A stretch of 64,000 nucleotides of DNA from Atopsyche davidsoni (GCA_022113835.1 JAILWY010000004.1:375501-439500), one strand, 5' to 3'. Counted from the first letter of the stretch, positions 33,562 to 48,049 are shown. Notes: generated by a model not told the origin, from the sequence alone. Numbers and translations are program-made.

Positions 33562-35965
33562 GAATACAAGATAATTTCAAATAAATAAAACCCTCTGTTT
33601 TCAGCTTTTAATGTTGCATATATTAAACAGATGAAAATTTTAAATTTAAATAAAAAACACCTTTGTGACTGATATGATTGACCTCACTTTTCTAATAATT
33701 TTCAAATTTATTACGCAGTTAACTTAACTGATTATTAGGCAAAGTAAATTAAAAAATTTAGTATTTCCGAAAACTTTGGTAGGAAATTTTCTAAATTTAA
33801 TTACTTCTTTTAGATTAGAAAAGTTTTAATATTTAAAACAAATGTAATTGAAAATTAAATTTATTTTAACGGGTTATGAGAAGAGTTGCCGTAATTATCG
33901 TAGATATTTATTATATAAATATAACAAAGCATTTTTTGTTGTAAACTTAACAGTATTTTTGTATAAGATTGGATTAAGGATATTTATTAAATTTTGATTA
34001 TTATGATCTCAAGGCAAAATCAAAAGTTTTCCCCACAAATAACTTTTATTAACTTAGAATACTTAACTTAACAAAACCGTGAAATCTTTATTTGTACTTT
34101 GTTTTAGACCATTGATTCACAATAAAAACCATTAGAGCTGAAATATCTCCTCCTCGAGAATTAAACATAAATAAATTAAAGAACTGCTGTCTCTGCAAAA
34201 AGCCAAATGCTGCTGACATACCACTGTTTTAGGATACGGGCATGGTCAACAGCAAATATCATTTCATGAAGGGTGCATTTAGGCTATTAGAGGTAAAAAA
34301 ATTAATCGGCAAATATTGCGTGGCTAATAACAGTTTTATTACGCCATCTTAGAGCTTTATTAAACCTAATATTAGCATATTTATATGATAATTGTGATAT
34401 TATTTCCCCTATTTCCAAGACGATATTCCGTAGAGGTATTTTCTGGGAATTTTATGAGTTCTTTTGCACGGGATGAACTTTTAATATAAGCTTTTGTAAT
34501 TTAATATCCATGTGTAAAATTTGAGAATTTTTATTCTTTATTGTTGAAATAGGGCTAAAGGTTATTTGACTGTTAATTATTTTATAAGGAATAATCTGTA
34601 AACATAATATTTTTTGATTTTTTAAAAAATGCAATTAATTAACAAAGCAGTCAAAAATTAATATGGCCCAAGCATATTTGTACCCACGTTATTTTTGTTT
34701 ATAAAAAAGACGATTATATGCTTGAACACGGGGGGCTTCTTTTCCCCGTTAAAGAGATTTTCAATTTTGATTGTAATTCAGCAAATCAATAAAATTATAG
34801 TTTTTCATGAAATTTTATATTTAGTTTTTTTAATCGTGTAAAAATAGAAAATTTAAGCTTTTAATGTTATTTGAAATATAATATTTTAAGTATCATCAAT
34901 ATTTTTAATTCTTATAATTATGTTTAAAATATTGAGAATTATTTTCATTTGTGACTTAATTTTTTTTATGACTAACAACACAATACAAATTAGAGCAAAA
35001 ATTATTTATAATATTTAACGAATACGCTCCATAGCGAGCCAGGTAAACATACAAAATGCTTGGTGGACTATAAGACTTGTATCTGAGAGAAGTATGAATT
35101 GAAAAATTCTCTTATATTTTTATAGTTGCAGATTTTGTCCCGCAACCCCAATTTTAGTAAATGAGAGTGCTATTATCGAAAAAACGAGTTTTATGGACAG
35201 TTTGTTATTTTTAACCAAAAGTAATTAAATATTCTTGCCAGAAAGCTATGGAAAACTTTTCATAAGGACGTTTGGACATTACTCTCAAGTAAATACGGGA
35301 CCAATATTTTGACTCAGCATATCAGTTCAAAAGTAAGCTCACCCTCGAATCTATTTTTTGCTAATTTTTAGATCTTCACGCCCTGTTTTGGGTCGACAAA
35401 GTAAGTTTGTACGCCAAGTTCTCTGTTTATAATGAGTTTGGGCGGAAACTTTAAACATAATTCTACCCAACATCGGGGGTCGCTACCGATATCTGAAATT
35501 TCAGCAACCATCCCCCTAGAGCTGGCGGAGATGTGCTATCGCACCCCGTTCACTTAGGTTTAAATTATAATTTATACTTTATGGGGGTAAGTTTGTTTAT
35601 AGGTATGTTTATATTAAAAGCGGTGTCTCTTAATTATAAATGGGTCGCTTTGTTCAGGAATATATTTCAGAGAAACAACCTAATATTGCGATATTAAATA
35701 AACAATAATTTATATTTATAAATAATAATTTGACGTAATTGTTTTTTTTTTAAAGCTCTGGAGCTCTTTTAAAAAGCAAAAACGTTTACTACCAAATATA
35801 GTGTCTTATATTGTTCTATTCATATCATATTAATTTTAAGTTTAGGGAAATTTTTATTTATTTACATATATTCTAGAGACAATATTCTAAAATAATATTG
35901 ATAAGACTGTGATAAAAACCTGTTTTAAATGTAAGAATAAATATATTTGTAAATTTTTATTTTTA
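33562..35965. other. Gene-free AT-rich stretch
   Basis: No gene or classified repeat is supported. A moderately GC-rich patch lies at 35450-35550. Short AT-rich frames on either strand are not protein-like. Confidence 0.4.
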
Positions 35966-36150
35966 TTTTTACGTATGTATAATTTTGTTGGTGATCGGTT
36001 TCATTACCAAACGAACTTCGTTTGATAATGCAAACGTGAATGGTTGGCGAAACCGGTCACCAATAAAATTAAACATCTGAAAAATCACCGAAGTGTTCAG
36101 TTAAAAATATTTAAATGGAATTCCGCCGAGTACTCTGTCAAAATTATTGA
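35966..36150. mobile_element. FB1 foldback copy, shortened centre
   Basis: The left arm keeps TTGGTGATCGGTTTC but the left hairpin stem is deleted, leading directly to ACCAAACGAACTTCGTTTGATAATGC. The right arm is complete: GAAACCGGTCACCAAT and GGAATTCCGCCGAGTACTC then TGTCAAAATTATTG. Confidence 0.8.
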
Positions 36151-37194
36151 TTATAAATACATATGAAACGGTTTTTTATATATATATAAATTAAAATACC
36201 TTTAAAATTAAAATTAATAAATAATAATAAAATAGTCTTAAATTATCATTATTCAATTTATGTTAAAAAATGTTTAAAAAATGCTTTCTAGGGTATTTTT
36301 ATATGCATAAATATTTTTGGTTAAATTGTTTAATCAACTAAATTGTACCTCTTGTTAGAAAAAAAAAACCCGTAGCCCTTTTGGGATAGCCTTTTATGAT
36401 AAATCCTCTTCTTGTTTATTAAATATACATAGAAGTAAAATATCCAATTTCAACCCTCTAGACTGAAATCTGCTGAAACTTTGAGCGTCAAATAAAATGT
36501 TTTCAATTTCCAATGAAATAGTTACAAGAATGGCTACGACTACCTCTAAAAGGTTCTGCCGATACAATGTTCCGGTTGATCCTTTTTGTCGTCCCATATA
36601 AAGTTTCTCGTATTCTATCAGTCGGTATACACAAGGCTTGAATTAAATTGTGCTTTAGGTTAACAAAGCTTAAAGTTTTAAAGCTTTATATATAATCAAA
36701 TTAGATATTAAACTATACTTAATTTCAGATTTTCAGGGTCATGAATTTAAATTTATGACATAATTCCAAGCAACTAAATGATTCATAGACACACATTTTG
36801 TGTAAGCTCTTTAATGGATAAAAACAAAGTCAAATCCACATTATATAATAATCAATTTAAGTTTTTTTCTCAATTTATAATAATAAAAATAATATGAACT
36901 CAAAATAAAAAAAGTAATTCAAATAAGATTAAAAATTGAATAGCGAAAAATAAAGAAAATAAGAATAAATAAATTTATTTTCTTTAAATCCAAGTATTGA
37001 TTTCGGCTGCTACTTCCACTCTTAGTATGGGGATCTGTAAGACTATAATGTTTGCAGCCTTGCATAAACCTACACCCTGGTGTTTTGACGGTTTGCTCTC
37101 GTTAGCCATAATATCGTGTTGTGTCACAGCAAATGAGTAGCTTAAAATGTAACAACAGTATGTTAAGTTAAAATGTAGTAGCAGTATCGCGATG

Positions 37195-37320
37195 AACACA
37201 ATCCCCCCCCAACAAATAGGTACATATGAACGTCCTTCTGACACGGACCGGGACGCTCGTCTCATCTCCCCGCCGTAGATTTAAGGGCACGCGGTCAAAA
37301 GGAAGCCCAGTTGCCGGAAT
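37195..37320. other. GC-rich island 9
   Basis: A short GC-rich block with a run of eight C's and CGGACCGGGACGC on the plus strand. The minus-strand frame through it has a hydrophobic stretch but no domain I recognise. Confidence 0.3.
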
Positions 37321-37914
37321 ATATATAAAAAGAGGTTTTTAATATATATATTTCACTGCTAGGTTGAATAGCAAAAGAGTATAATCTTAAGAGACTGCTA
37401 ACGTTAATTTGTTTTAATTTAACCTAAAAATAACGATTGTTTATTTTGACAATACAAAAGCACAATTTAATAGTTTGAATTTTAGAAAAACTTAACATCT
37501 ACAAGATAATCGTATCTTGATTACCAAGCATACATTAGTGCATATTCACGCCAGCTAATGAGCAAAACAAATAAGGGTTTTATTTAAAGTAGAAGTAAAA
37601 AAAAACGATATTAACAAACGTAGTATACATTTTAAGACTTAACCATACATTCTGTATTGTTTTCTAGTTAATTTTTAGAAGGAAAGAAATATCACTCGAC
37701 TGTAAAGCAATTTTGTATATCTACCACGTATATTAGCTAATATTTCAAAAACTATCAAACTAAAAAGCTAATACCAACGAAAGTAAATTTGAACTTAAAG
37801 TGCCATCGTAAAAATAGTTGCTATCGAGTATTTTCCTAGTTGTAAATATTGTTTTAATTTATTATTACATTTAGTTTATAAATGCAAATACTTAATATTT
37901 AGATCATTTCGTAC

Positions 37915-38170
37915 TAGACCTGAGTGGTGATGTTCCAGAAACTCGGTTCTTTCACCTGGGTGGCTGCTCCGCGTGGCTCACTGGCCACTCACCAGTGTGT
38001 TTAATCCAGGTAATTAATCAGTGACATCACAAAGGTGCGCCACTTTCCGCAGCGCTTTGTCCGCCGCCAACCAATTAGCAGGGATGTTGTCCTGCGTGGA
38101 TTAACGGAGGACTACTGAAGGGCTGGAGGTTCTTGGCGACAAACCTCTGCAGCGCCATGAGATTTAATCT
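37915..38170. promoter_or_regulatory. GC-rich island 10, candidate regulatory element
   Basis: Contains TTTAATCCAGGTAATTAATC, AGTGACATCAC (CRE-like half sites), CAATTAGC, GGATTAACG and GATTTAATC in about 200 bp of otherwise GC-rich sequence. A cluster of homeodomain-type words in a GC-rich island suggests an enhancer. No coding or RNA signature is seen. Confidence 0.3.
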
Positions 38171-38848
38171 TGCAAAAAGTATAGGCATAGAAGTTAGTGA
38201 ATCTTTAAAAATATCTTCGACATTCAAAAAAGTATTTTTTTAAATTAAATAATACGAATACAGTCATTTGCGTTATAATAAAGATTGACCTGAACATTAG
38301 GAATAATAAACAGTACTTTAAGATTTACTCCTTAAGGGAGTACGTGTTTTCAATGTTAGAGAATATTTATGGATTTAAGAAAAATATTTATTTGTTTTCT
38401 TTTGTGATTTAATAAAAAACTGCCTTATATTTGAGTTTTAAATATTTGTATACAAATACAACAACAAAAATAATGTGATTCTTGTGGTTCATAAAACAAA
38501 AATCTTTCAAAATTGCCTTTAACACAGAAATCTTAATCATGAAATTTCTGCGATACAATGCAATTTAGTCTCTTGAAATGTACGTGTTTCCAAGTTATTT
38601 TTACTTGTTTTTATCACAATATGCCAATAAATATTAATCTGAGTTGCATAAAAAAGATATGCTTATTGTATGGGTTACTCGAGGGTTTTTCATTACGGTA
38701 GTCAATGTTTTGGAAAAAACAACAAACCTTGAGAACTCGAGAAAACAATTAAAAGTATATCTGTTTAAAGCCATTGCTTATATAAATTGTTTACCCCTTG
38801 ACTTTTTACTTAACTTTATATTGTTTACAATTTTACTTTGTCTTAGAC

Positions 38849-39313
38849 CATAGGTTCCCAAACTATTTCGTCCCGTAAACCCCTTGTCGTTTGCCCTTGC
38901 TAATATTGAATTTTTACCAACTCACTTTCATAGGGTTTTCTGTACAATGGATTTAAAAGTTAGTTATACCTTTATTAATTAAAAACACACAAAATTCAAA
39001 TATAGTGACATTAGGAAAATCTATATTTTTGACAGAGAGTGGAATTCCATTTCAATATCTTAAATAGAATATAATACTTGAAATGCCAACGCGAAAGGTT
39101 GGCATTATAATGAATTTGATTCGTCACAAAGTACATAGGTACAATCTGTGTTCGGTGCATTATGACATTTACGGAATGCCTAAATTTTGGTGATGACCTG
39201 CTAAAAAAGGATCCACTCTCGTAGACCCCCATTTACAGTTTATCGACACCCGATTTAATTTGAAGCTTTCATTGACCCCTGAGGGTCGATATTGACCACT
39301 TTGGGAACCAGTG
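38849..39313. mobile_element. hAT-type MITE with 8-bp target duplication
   Basis: The ends CATAGGTTCCCAAACT and, at the right, TTTGGGAACCAGTG are inverted copies typical of hAT elements (C-A-x-x-GGTTCCCAAA). The element is flanked by TCTTAGAC (38841-38848) and CCTTAGAC (39314-39321), a target duplication matching in 7 of 8 bases, the length expected for hAT. There is no transposase frame. An FB1 fragment (39022-39112) is inserted in the middle. Confidence 0.8.
39022..39112. mobile_element. FB1 fragment nested in the hAT MITE
   Basis: TATATTTTTGACAGAGAGTG and GAATTCCATTTCAATATC give the FB1 left end, followed by only one hairpin unit, GCCAACGCGAAAGGTTGGC. The second arm is missing. Nesting shows FB1 moved after this hAT MITE had inserted. 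Confidence 0.75.
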
Positions 39314-39414
39314 CCTTAGACGAATAAGAATACATCAAAAACCATTTGTATACTTAGTTAAAACGAACAATTTAAGATCTTACAATCCAGTCCAGTAATA
39401 TTTTATAGGTGGAT

Positions 39415-39565
39415 ATCTGAGGGGTAGTCGGTAGGGGGTAGAAGAGCTCGTGAGGTAAACGGCTCGTGTTCGTGTGTCCTGATAGAGCAGCCCAAGGGAG
39501 CGATTATAGTTGTGTCTCTTCCGTGCCGGCGCGTGCATGTCCCGCCGCTCCGTGACAATTCACTC
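39415..39565. other. GC-rich island 11
   Basis: Dense CG-rich words (CGTGCCGGCGCGTGC, CCCGCCGCTCCGTG) within AT-rich flanks. No gene or RNA feature is visible. Confidence 0.3.
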
Positions 39566-42500
39566 CGAGCCGAGCAATTCCAAAATTACGGTATTCTCGA
39601 TTCATACATTTTTGTGCTATGTGATTTGTATATTTAGAGCTAAACTATGCAATATACAATAACAACATTTCTAAACCTAATTTCTACGAGAAAAATATCT
39701 GAAATATATAAAATCTACAAATAAGTATTGAGTAAAATATGTCGTTATAAATAGTCAAATATTTCGAATGGTTTCTTATGTGAAACGCCTGCGAGTTTAT
39801 TCCCGTCGTTACAGGGTTAATTAATCTGATACGGAAATAATTAGTCTCGCGCCAGTTTCAGGCTGCTGGAAGACGATAAAAGTTCATATTTCGCGTGTTT
39901 AACTATTTAACTATAAAACATCATAGAAATGAGTTACACAAATTGCAAAACAATTTAGTACTTTTGATTAAGTTTAAATAAAGAGCTTCTAGAATAATTT
40001 AAATGACGTATGATTTATTTTTTCATTACTAGTATGAGTATTTTTGTGAATACAACGCCATAAAAAAACAATGAGAGATTTTCGTCTTAATTTTAGATTA
40101 ATCAACAAATAAAACGATCGACTGGCTGAACCTCGCAACTCGTCAGGCCAAGCCTGAAAGTAGAAGACTTCTGTCGTAACGGAGTCATTAAGGAGAATTG
40201 CACCTTTTTCTGGCTTAATATGTCTCTAGCGTTTGCTTTGGCGTAGAGAAAAACAGAAATCTTGTATTTTAGTCGAAAAAAAAATTCTTTGAATTTGGGC
40301 ACATTCCAACCAGAAACCAATCATAGTTGGCGTGTTAAAAAATGATGTTTTAAATATAAAGACTGCGGGTATATATTTATTTGCACCGTTCAAAAAAGAA
40401 ATTCTCAGGAAAAATACAGTTAATCATATAAATTAATGTTTTATCTTAAAAATATACCCGAGGTGCAAGATTTTTCTTCCCGGTCAAATCATAAATATGA
40501 AAGTTACTTGTACGTTACGAATCTGAATTCGTGAATTTAAATCATGCTTAAAACTCGTTCGTTGGAATAATATTTTTTAATCCAGGTTACGAACGGAAAA
40601 AAACCGGTTTTAAATATAAATTATTTAATCAAATATTAGGTGAAATAAAGAAAAATAACAACTCACCTCATAAAATACAAATTAATTGTTCAATTGCCAA
40701 CAACAGACAGTTTCTTCCTAAACTGCCCGTAATTGAAAAAAATGTGCTTATCCAAACGGCTTAGGCTATAAGTGCTATTTTGACAATTGTTAAAAATAGT
40801 CCAAGCAGTAAATCAAACGTGACAGAAATAATTTAATTTATGTACTATTGTAATTTAGATATTTGTTCAAGACTTCGCTCTCCTGGTGTGTGTGAAAAGT
40901 TTCCTGAGTATTTATTTAGTGAGCACTTGGGCCCTGACGGCTATTTCGGGAGCCGTGCGAGTCCTCTCATGTTCTTTCTCTTATAAAGGTACACAGGAGA
41001 TTTATTAGGTTTTGTGTTGACGCCAATGTGCTGCTACCAGCTACAGAAAAGTTTTGTTTTAGAGATGACGGGGTGTTGCTCGTTTGATAATCAAGAGAAA
41101 ATGCTCTGTACAGGTGTCAGGGCTAAATTTTAGAAAGTATTGATTTCTTTAATCCATGTAGTTTTTTTCTTAGATACTTCTTTGCCTTACTTCTAGTCGC
41201 AAAGACAATTTTAAGTTGTTTTGTCGATGATTGGTTATTCGTTTGAACAGTTTACCGAACTGACCGGCAAGCCACGCGAGTATGTTAGCAATGATTGTTA
41301 TTAAATATTTTTGCAACAAATCTTTATAGTATACCCATAGCGGTTTATTTTGTATTGAATATTTAGGTAATCAAGTCTCACATGAAACGACGATCTTGGA
41401 GTATTAAATAACGACGACGTTGTAAATCGGTGTCTAAATTGTGTTTACATTGAATGAGCTTTAAATAAATAATTGGTAAATAATAAATATGTACATTCGC
41501 CCGTATATACGCCGGTAGGTATAGGGTCACCTTTGAACATCTAAAGAATGCAGAACTCACATAAATTGCTGTCGAAACAGCAGCGGGGGAGCGGGACAGC
41601 TACAAATGTCTGCGGCGCGTCTCGCTGACGGACGGAGCCGGCCGAGCGTCTGTCTCGCTTTCGCGACCCACTCCGTACATTAAATATGAAGCACATTTAT
41701 CATCACGATCAGGAAACCAGATTATTATTTTGAATTTTAGATTTTTTTCGAAACTAACCTAAGAAATAAATTTTAATATATATTCACACTAATACAATTT
41801 CAAGGATATATATTTACACATTAAACGAAGAAGAAAACCCTCGTATACTGAGTTAAAGACGTAGAGATATCAATCTCATGTATTGAAACAAACTCTCAAT
41901 TTTTTTTACAATCTCGTATTTTCCAATTAAAAATGATATTCAAAACAATAATAGTTTCGAGAAAACAACTTTGAATAACCTTCGCTAGACACGTATAGCA
42001 CTATGACGTTAGCATGATACATTTTAAATAATGAAAGGTAATGCCAGCTACTAATTTTAACTATAGTATACAGTAGTCAGAAAAGTTATATCATAAATGT
42101 ACATAAAAATAAATTATAATATTTCTCCATCATACAAAAACCCTATTTACAAGATCAACATCAATTGTGTTCAAGATATGAAACACTATGATGAGTCATA
42201 CATTTCAATATTTTGAAACATAAATAAAATTATCCTGATACTTTCGGTTCTTGGAAGCAGCAGACCCGTGATGCTGGACCCCTGGCGCCGGAGTCTCTTT
42301 GATTAATATCATCGTAGAGCAATTTCATTTAAACTTGGCTACCCTCTTACTAACATAGAGCAACCAATACATTACAACTTTAATTTTTTTTAATTACGTC
42401 TCGTTCTTTGTAAAGCAAATGCTACGCCAATCAAAGTACGAGCAATCAATTAAATCACGAGACTCAGAGGGTTCTGGTGAACGGTGTGCACTATTTCTAT

Positions 42501-44028
42501 CGTCATTTTACTTACTTCATAAGCATGAGATATACTATCTAAGCCTTAGATAGTAGATTCTAAGGTATTCTAAGCACTGTTCTCAAAATTCAGTGTTGCA
42601 GAATAATTTTCTATAACGAGTGTACATTGATAACATTTTATTATAACCATAGCATTATTGTACTCAACATATATTTTGTAATTCTAAAAGTGGTTACTTG
42701 GGTAACACACGTTATCATTATCTATTTTAATGAAAACGAAACATAAATAGCAGTTTTTGTGTCAGTTTACTGTGTTTTTACTTAAATGGTTTTTGATTTG
42801 AAAAAATCGACAACCAAGTGGGATGTAAACACGAAACCATATTTTTGATAAACAAGCATGCTTACTACTTGACTACGAGGCTGTTCGCGACAATAATAAA
42901 GCCACGTATATTTTCTGAGCTCCGGCTGTCCAGGAGAGCCAGAGGAGAGGTCTCTGAGGAAATCTTCCCACGATAAACAAAAGAGTCAAGCCGAGCTCCG
43001 ATGCTTTATTTCTGAATAGTACTCCAGCAGGTCCAGGCCAGAGATTATAAAGAAAAAACTGTTATCTTTTACGTTTATAATTTCGATCGGATCTAGTTTT
43101 TATTTATACTAATAAAACAATGATTATTTTATGTAGTATGGCATAATTATTGTTATTGTAGCGCCCATGGCATCATCTTACCAAGTGTGTTTTTTTGTCT
43201 GACTTTTAGATTCTGTTCTGTTATCACAATATAAACGGTGGATTAAAATATTATATATAGTAAGAAAATGAAAAAAACAAGCATATTTCAAATATCGAAA
43301 TCAATAAATAAAAAACATATATTCGACTTTTGTCTATTATATAATTGTGAACAATATATAATTATTAATGCCTACTGCTATTACTTAAACTAAATGATCT
43401 CATACTTATAAGATTTTATGTAATGTGTCCTACAAAAAAGCGACGTGGCCTGTTGTGAATAAAATTTACAGCAATTAATGGTCAGCCGTTTGTTTTAACC
43501 TATAATGCACTAACTTCAATATTTTTTCTCATAAAAACATTTTGATAGCAATCCAATACGTGATCTAAGTCAGTTAATATATCCTCAATACCAATAGATT
43601 TTAGAACTTAAGACTATTTTTTACCCAAGAATAAATACAAATCTATTTATTAAATATAAATATATTTTTCAAATTATTATAATGAATAGCTTAATATAAA
43701 TATAATACGTTCATAAATAAGGCATTGATATTTTATTCCTCAATAATATATTATTCTGATCTGACTAAGCAGAAATAACAGGGTGGTTAAATAAAAGCAT
43801 TAATAGAATGATTTTATTTATAGACACAGTGACAGTATATAATATCTGCCATGCTAAATCGCTTTATTATTTAGACATATTTTGGGGGATGACAGTTTTA
43901 TGGGCTGTTTATATGAAAATATGATTATTTGTTTTATTTATTACATAAAAATATTTCTTTGTTTACTAGAAATAAACCTACTCAAAATAATCAATAAAAA
44001 TATCTCTTGTTTATGTGTATTTATTTAT
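39566..44028. other. Gene-free stretch with small GC patches
   Basis: No gene is supported. GC-richer patches lie at 39790-39880 (with TTAATTAATCTGATACGG and ATAATTAGTCTC), 40900-41000, 41575-41685 (GCGGCGCGTCTCGCTGACGG), 42250-42300 and 42900-43000. A 10-bp palindrome ACTATCTAAG/CTTAGATAGT with one spacer base lies at 42534-42554. The rest is low-complexity AT-rich DNA. Confidence 0.35.
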
Positions 44029-44040
44029 ATGAAGTTTTAT

Positions 44041-44126
<86 letters not shown>

Positions 44127-44142
44127 ATACATAAAACTTCAT
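44029..44142. repeat. (TA)n microsatellite capped by inverted ATGAAGTTTTATG arms
   Basis: ATGAAGTTTTATG at the left and CATAAAACTTCAT at the right flank about 85 bp of nearly pure TA repeats. The whole 114 bp is thus one long self-complementary unit. The long frame through it translates to Tyr-Ile repeats and is not a gene. Confidence 0.85.
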
Positions 44143-46806
44143 ACAAAAAAATGGTTTCTAACGTGACGTAAACTATATTTCGCGAGATCTTCATAACAAT
44201 GAAGTGAAACTTCGACCAATTTTAAATGTGTCGCGATTCACAATAATCTCAGACAGCCGAAGGGAAAAACATGTTTTCGTTTCTTTCTACTCCTGGCGTG
44301 TATAATGCTGGCTTCTGACACTTGGCAGACCATTAGACGCCATCTTGTATTCTAAGCGCGTGCCAACCGTCAAAAAAATAATATTTCACGCTAGCACTGC
44401 TGCCAACCGCCCGGAGCCCGTGCTTCAAAAGTCAAAGGCTTAAATTTACCTGTTTCAGTTCATTGGAGGAAGCTTGATGGAACAAGAACATACTCAAATA
44501 CATTTTTTTCCGTAATCGACCTTAAAAAAATTACCAACTAATTAAAACAATATTCCTTTTTATACATTAAAAACACTTATTTATGTGTTAAAAATTGAGT
44601 TCTACAAAGAGTTTACTCATGCCGCGATATTTACTGAGCATGGCCGAAAATTGATCCTACATTTCTGGGGATTATTGCGGATGGTTAATTTCAAAAATCC
44701 CGATGCCCCGAGCGGTCAGGCGGGCCTCTTTTTAGTTTAAAATAAAAAAAAGATGAGAGGAAACGACAGCAATAATCTATCATTGACGTTGAATGTTTTT
44801 TTCACGCTTGACAGGTAAATTGTTGAATTATGTTTTTGAAGCCAAAATGTTAGGATTATGAATTTAATTTATTCATTGACTTTGGATGATAAATTGTAAT
44901 GCGTCTCATAAAACCAAATATATTTTTTAATAAATACATTAAATTAATTAATAAATACGTAATTTTCTAATAGTCTTTAAGTTATTATAATAGACAACCA
45001 AAAAACTAATTTCTAAGACAATACTTTAAATATTTCATATTACACTTGATTTAATATTAATATAGAAAAAAATATATATTGTGCTGCAAAAATTGAATAT
45101 TTTAAGTAATTGCTTTACATTTAAAATAACGATAAAAAACTTCTGCTTTCAACACAGGAAGACAGAAAAAAAACCTTTGCAACCAAGCGAGGATTTCAAT
45201 CGTTATATGCGAGCGTAAAACCGATGTATCGTTGCTAAAAATATTTGAAAATGAATTTTTTCGACTATTTCGTCTTATTAGGACATGCAAATATTTTGGA
45301 AGGAGTATTCAACTCAACAAAGTAGTAAAATATTGGTTGGGAAATATTGTTAATAAATGTCAGTCTCTTTAACTATTTTGTTTTATTTTAATTTGTATCA
45401 ATAAGTAAATTAAAATAATACTTCTGCGTTTTGAAATATTATTTTCCTCAAACCTACAAAACAAATTTATTTATCATAAATTCCATGATTATTGCTTTTT
45501 TGTTTAATGACAAAAAGGTAATTCTCTCGTAGATCGCCAAACACGATGCTTTTTATATCAAAAGCACGAAAAAGCTTTCAATTACGCATTCTGTGCTTTT
45601 TGAAGCAAGAAGAATGCCTCAGAAATATTGTATTTCCGGAAATATAAGAAATCAGAAACCATTCTCAGGCTGTTTTCTCGCACGTCGCTTTCGTACCATA
45701 AACATCTCGGCTTCCGGTAATACAAAATAAATACGACAAAAACAATACAGGCGGCGTAAAATACGGCATATCAAGTCGTATATAGGGCGATGCAAGTACT
45801 ATAATTCCTTTTTTTACTTTTAAAAAACTACATATAAGAATGGATATACTCTCGGTTTGCTATATTTATACAAAAAACTACAAGCAATTTAATTGAAAAA
45901 TAACTAATTAAAATGATAACTCGCCACGAGACCAACTTGGCTCTCAAATCAATGTATTCAAAACTTGTTGTTCAGGAGTTTGTTTTAAAATATAACTTAA
46001 TCATACAAATAACCGATTTTAAAAATCTTGATTTAAAAATTTGTTTACTTGTTTAAACTTGTAGACAAAACACCATTTCTTAAAATTATAAATAGTGAAA
46101 AAAAATTGATTTAATGAGATTGAAAAATCATTTTATAAACGCAGATTCAAAAATTAGTGTTGATCTAATAAAATTGACCAAAAATGTTGGTTCTTGGTAG
46201 TACAATTTCAATACTACACAATAATACAAGCACATGTAGGCAAAATAAAACTACATTAAAAATAATTAACATCTTTTGATTTAGAAATCGGATAGGTGAT
46301 CCTTCCTGTATATTCCGCGTAATTCAGTATTGCCACACGTCAGGCGCACGTTCCCGAGAGCGCCGTCTGTCCGGGGCGGGGAATTCCAGATAATTTTTGT
46401 GTCTCTTTGTGTTGAAGATATCTTATTGTATTGTCTTTCACAAGATATTAGTGAGACGGTATACAATTCTATTTTTCATTTTTAAATTTTACCAACAAAA
46501 ATGACTATTTTTTTATTAAATAATTTTCGTTAAATTTAATGCAATAAAAATAGTTAATAATAAAAACATTAAGGCAATGTACAATGGAAAAGTATATTAT
46601 TTCTTGATAATTCCAAGCCCCCGTCTGTCTCCGAGTCGCATCAAACTCGCGTATTCTCAATACACAATCTTACAAACAAATAAAACTCAGTTTTCTTATA
46701 TCTTATGCATGCATAGTTTAAAATAAAAGTTTATTTAATGTAAAATGACCAAAAGAGAGTAATATGGTGTTTTTATATGAAATTTTATATATTTTAATAT
46801 GTATAT

Positions 46807-46896
46807 AATATATACAGAGTTGGGCAGGGAGGATGGATGATTTAAAATAACAGTTACACAGTTTCATCTATACCTCCCTGCCTAACCCTGTATATT
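46807..46896. mobile_element. 90-bp miniature foldback element
   Basis: TATACAGAGTTGGGCAGGGA and its inverted partner TCCCTGCCTAACCCTGTATA bracket a 24-bp AT-rich centre, with a further matching GGATGGATGA/TCATCTATACC inner part. TA dinucleotides at both ends fit a TA-targeting MITE. No other copy is seen in this window. Confidence 0.65.
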
Positions 46897-48049
46897 AACG
46901 ATAAAAACAAAGTGTTTTGTAAAAAAAATTCTAGAAAGGAATTATGGTTATTTGGTGCTCATTTTCATTATGCGGCCTTGTAAAATGATTGATTTACTTT
47001 TCCTTGACTATTTGTTCTGTAATTTTAAGATTGCAGGATTCAGACCACGCCATTTATTTTTAAGCACTTTTCTTTCTGTTGCCTCTATGAAACTGTGGTA
47101 TATGGCTCATATTGGTTATCCATGGCCCATGCTCCGTCTCAGTATAAATAGCTCGACGCGATAGTGATCGCCCTCTTTAGTTAAACCCCTACCCCCAGCA
47201 AACAGAACACAACAAAAACTAAAATTAATTATTTTATTTTATGTACTTATTACCTTTATAATATATATTGACGTATAGTATAATTTTTTTATAAAAGTAA
47301 GCGTCCAAAAAGGTCACATCCCAAACGCGATAAACTGCAATAAAAAGTACGAAATCCGTATCTAATATTGTCGAAAGCAATACGCCGTCCAGTGTTACCA
47401 GAAACAATTCCACATAAAAATGAGCTCGGCCGTTACACGAGAGGTACACACTGTATATACAGAGCTATAGGCAGTCGATATTGTTCGAAAATGGAAACAT
47501 AACTACCAGTCATCGCAGAAATGTTCACCGCTTGAAATTAACTGATAGTAATTCATTGAATTATAACAAAAAATATTTAAAAATTAACCAGCCAACGCCA
47601 AAACGTTGACTACCCGTAATCAACCAATCGTTATTCTCGAAATTGGTTGGAAAATGACAAAATGGTAAGTTAGTGGCGTTTATCAGGCTATACCGAGAAG
47701 TCGTTGTTGTTTATGTAAATTCATAAAATGTTGAGTACTGTTGCAGATAATGAATTATTGAGATGTTAACATGAGAATAAAAATTTACATGAACGACTGG
47801 TCGTGAACTTGATGTTTTCATCAAATTTATTTGACTAACTTAGTCAACAGCAATATTTTTAAAAAAAATATTGAAAGCTTTTAGGGACGGTCAAGTGAGT
47901 TGGTGTTTCTCGAAAAACCGGATATACAAGATACAGATTGATATGAGTAGCTCGTCATGGGGTGAACACTTTAGTGATATAAATATACATTTAGTACAGT
48001 AAATTTGGTACAGTGAAACTCGGCGAGCACAAACCATTCCGACGTACAA

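Noticed and set aside
33386..33580. 64-codon minus-strand frame with a periodic peptide
   Set aside because: It is a reading of the 19-bp minisatellite.
43882..44166. 94-codon plus-strand frame with Tyr-Ile repeats
   Set aside because: It is the translation of a TA microsatellite and its AT-rich flanks.
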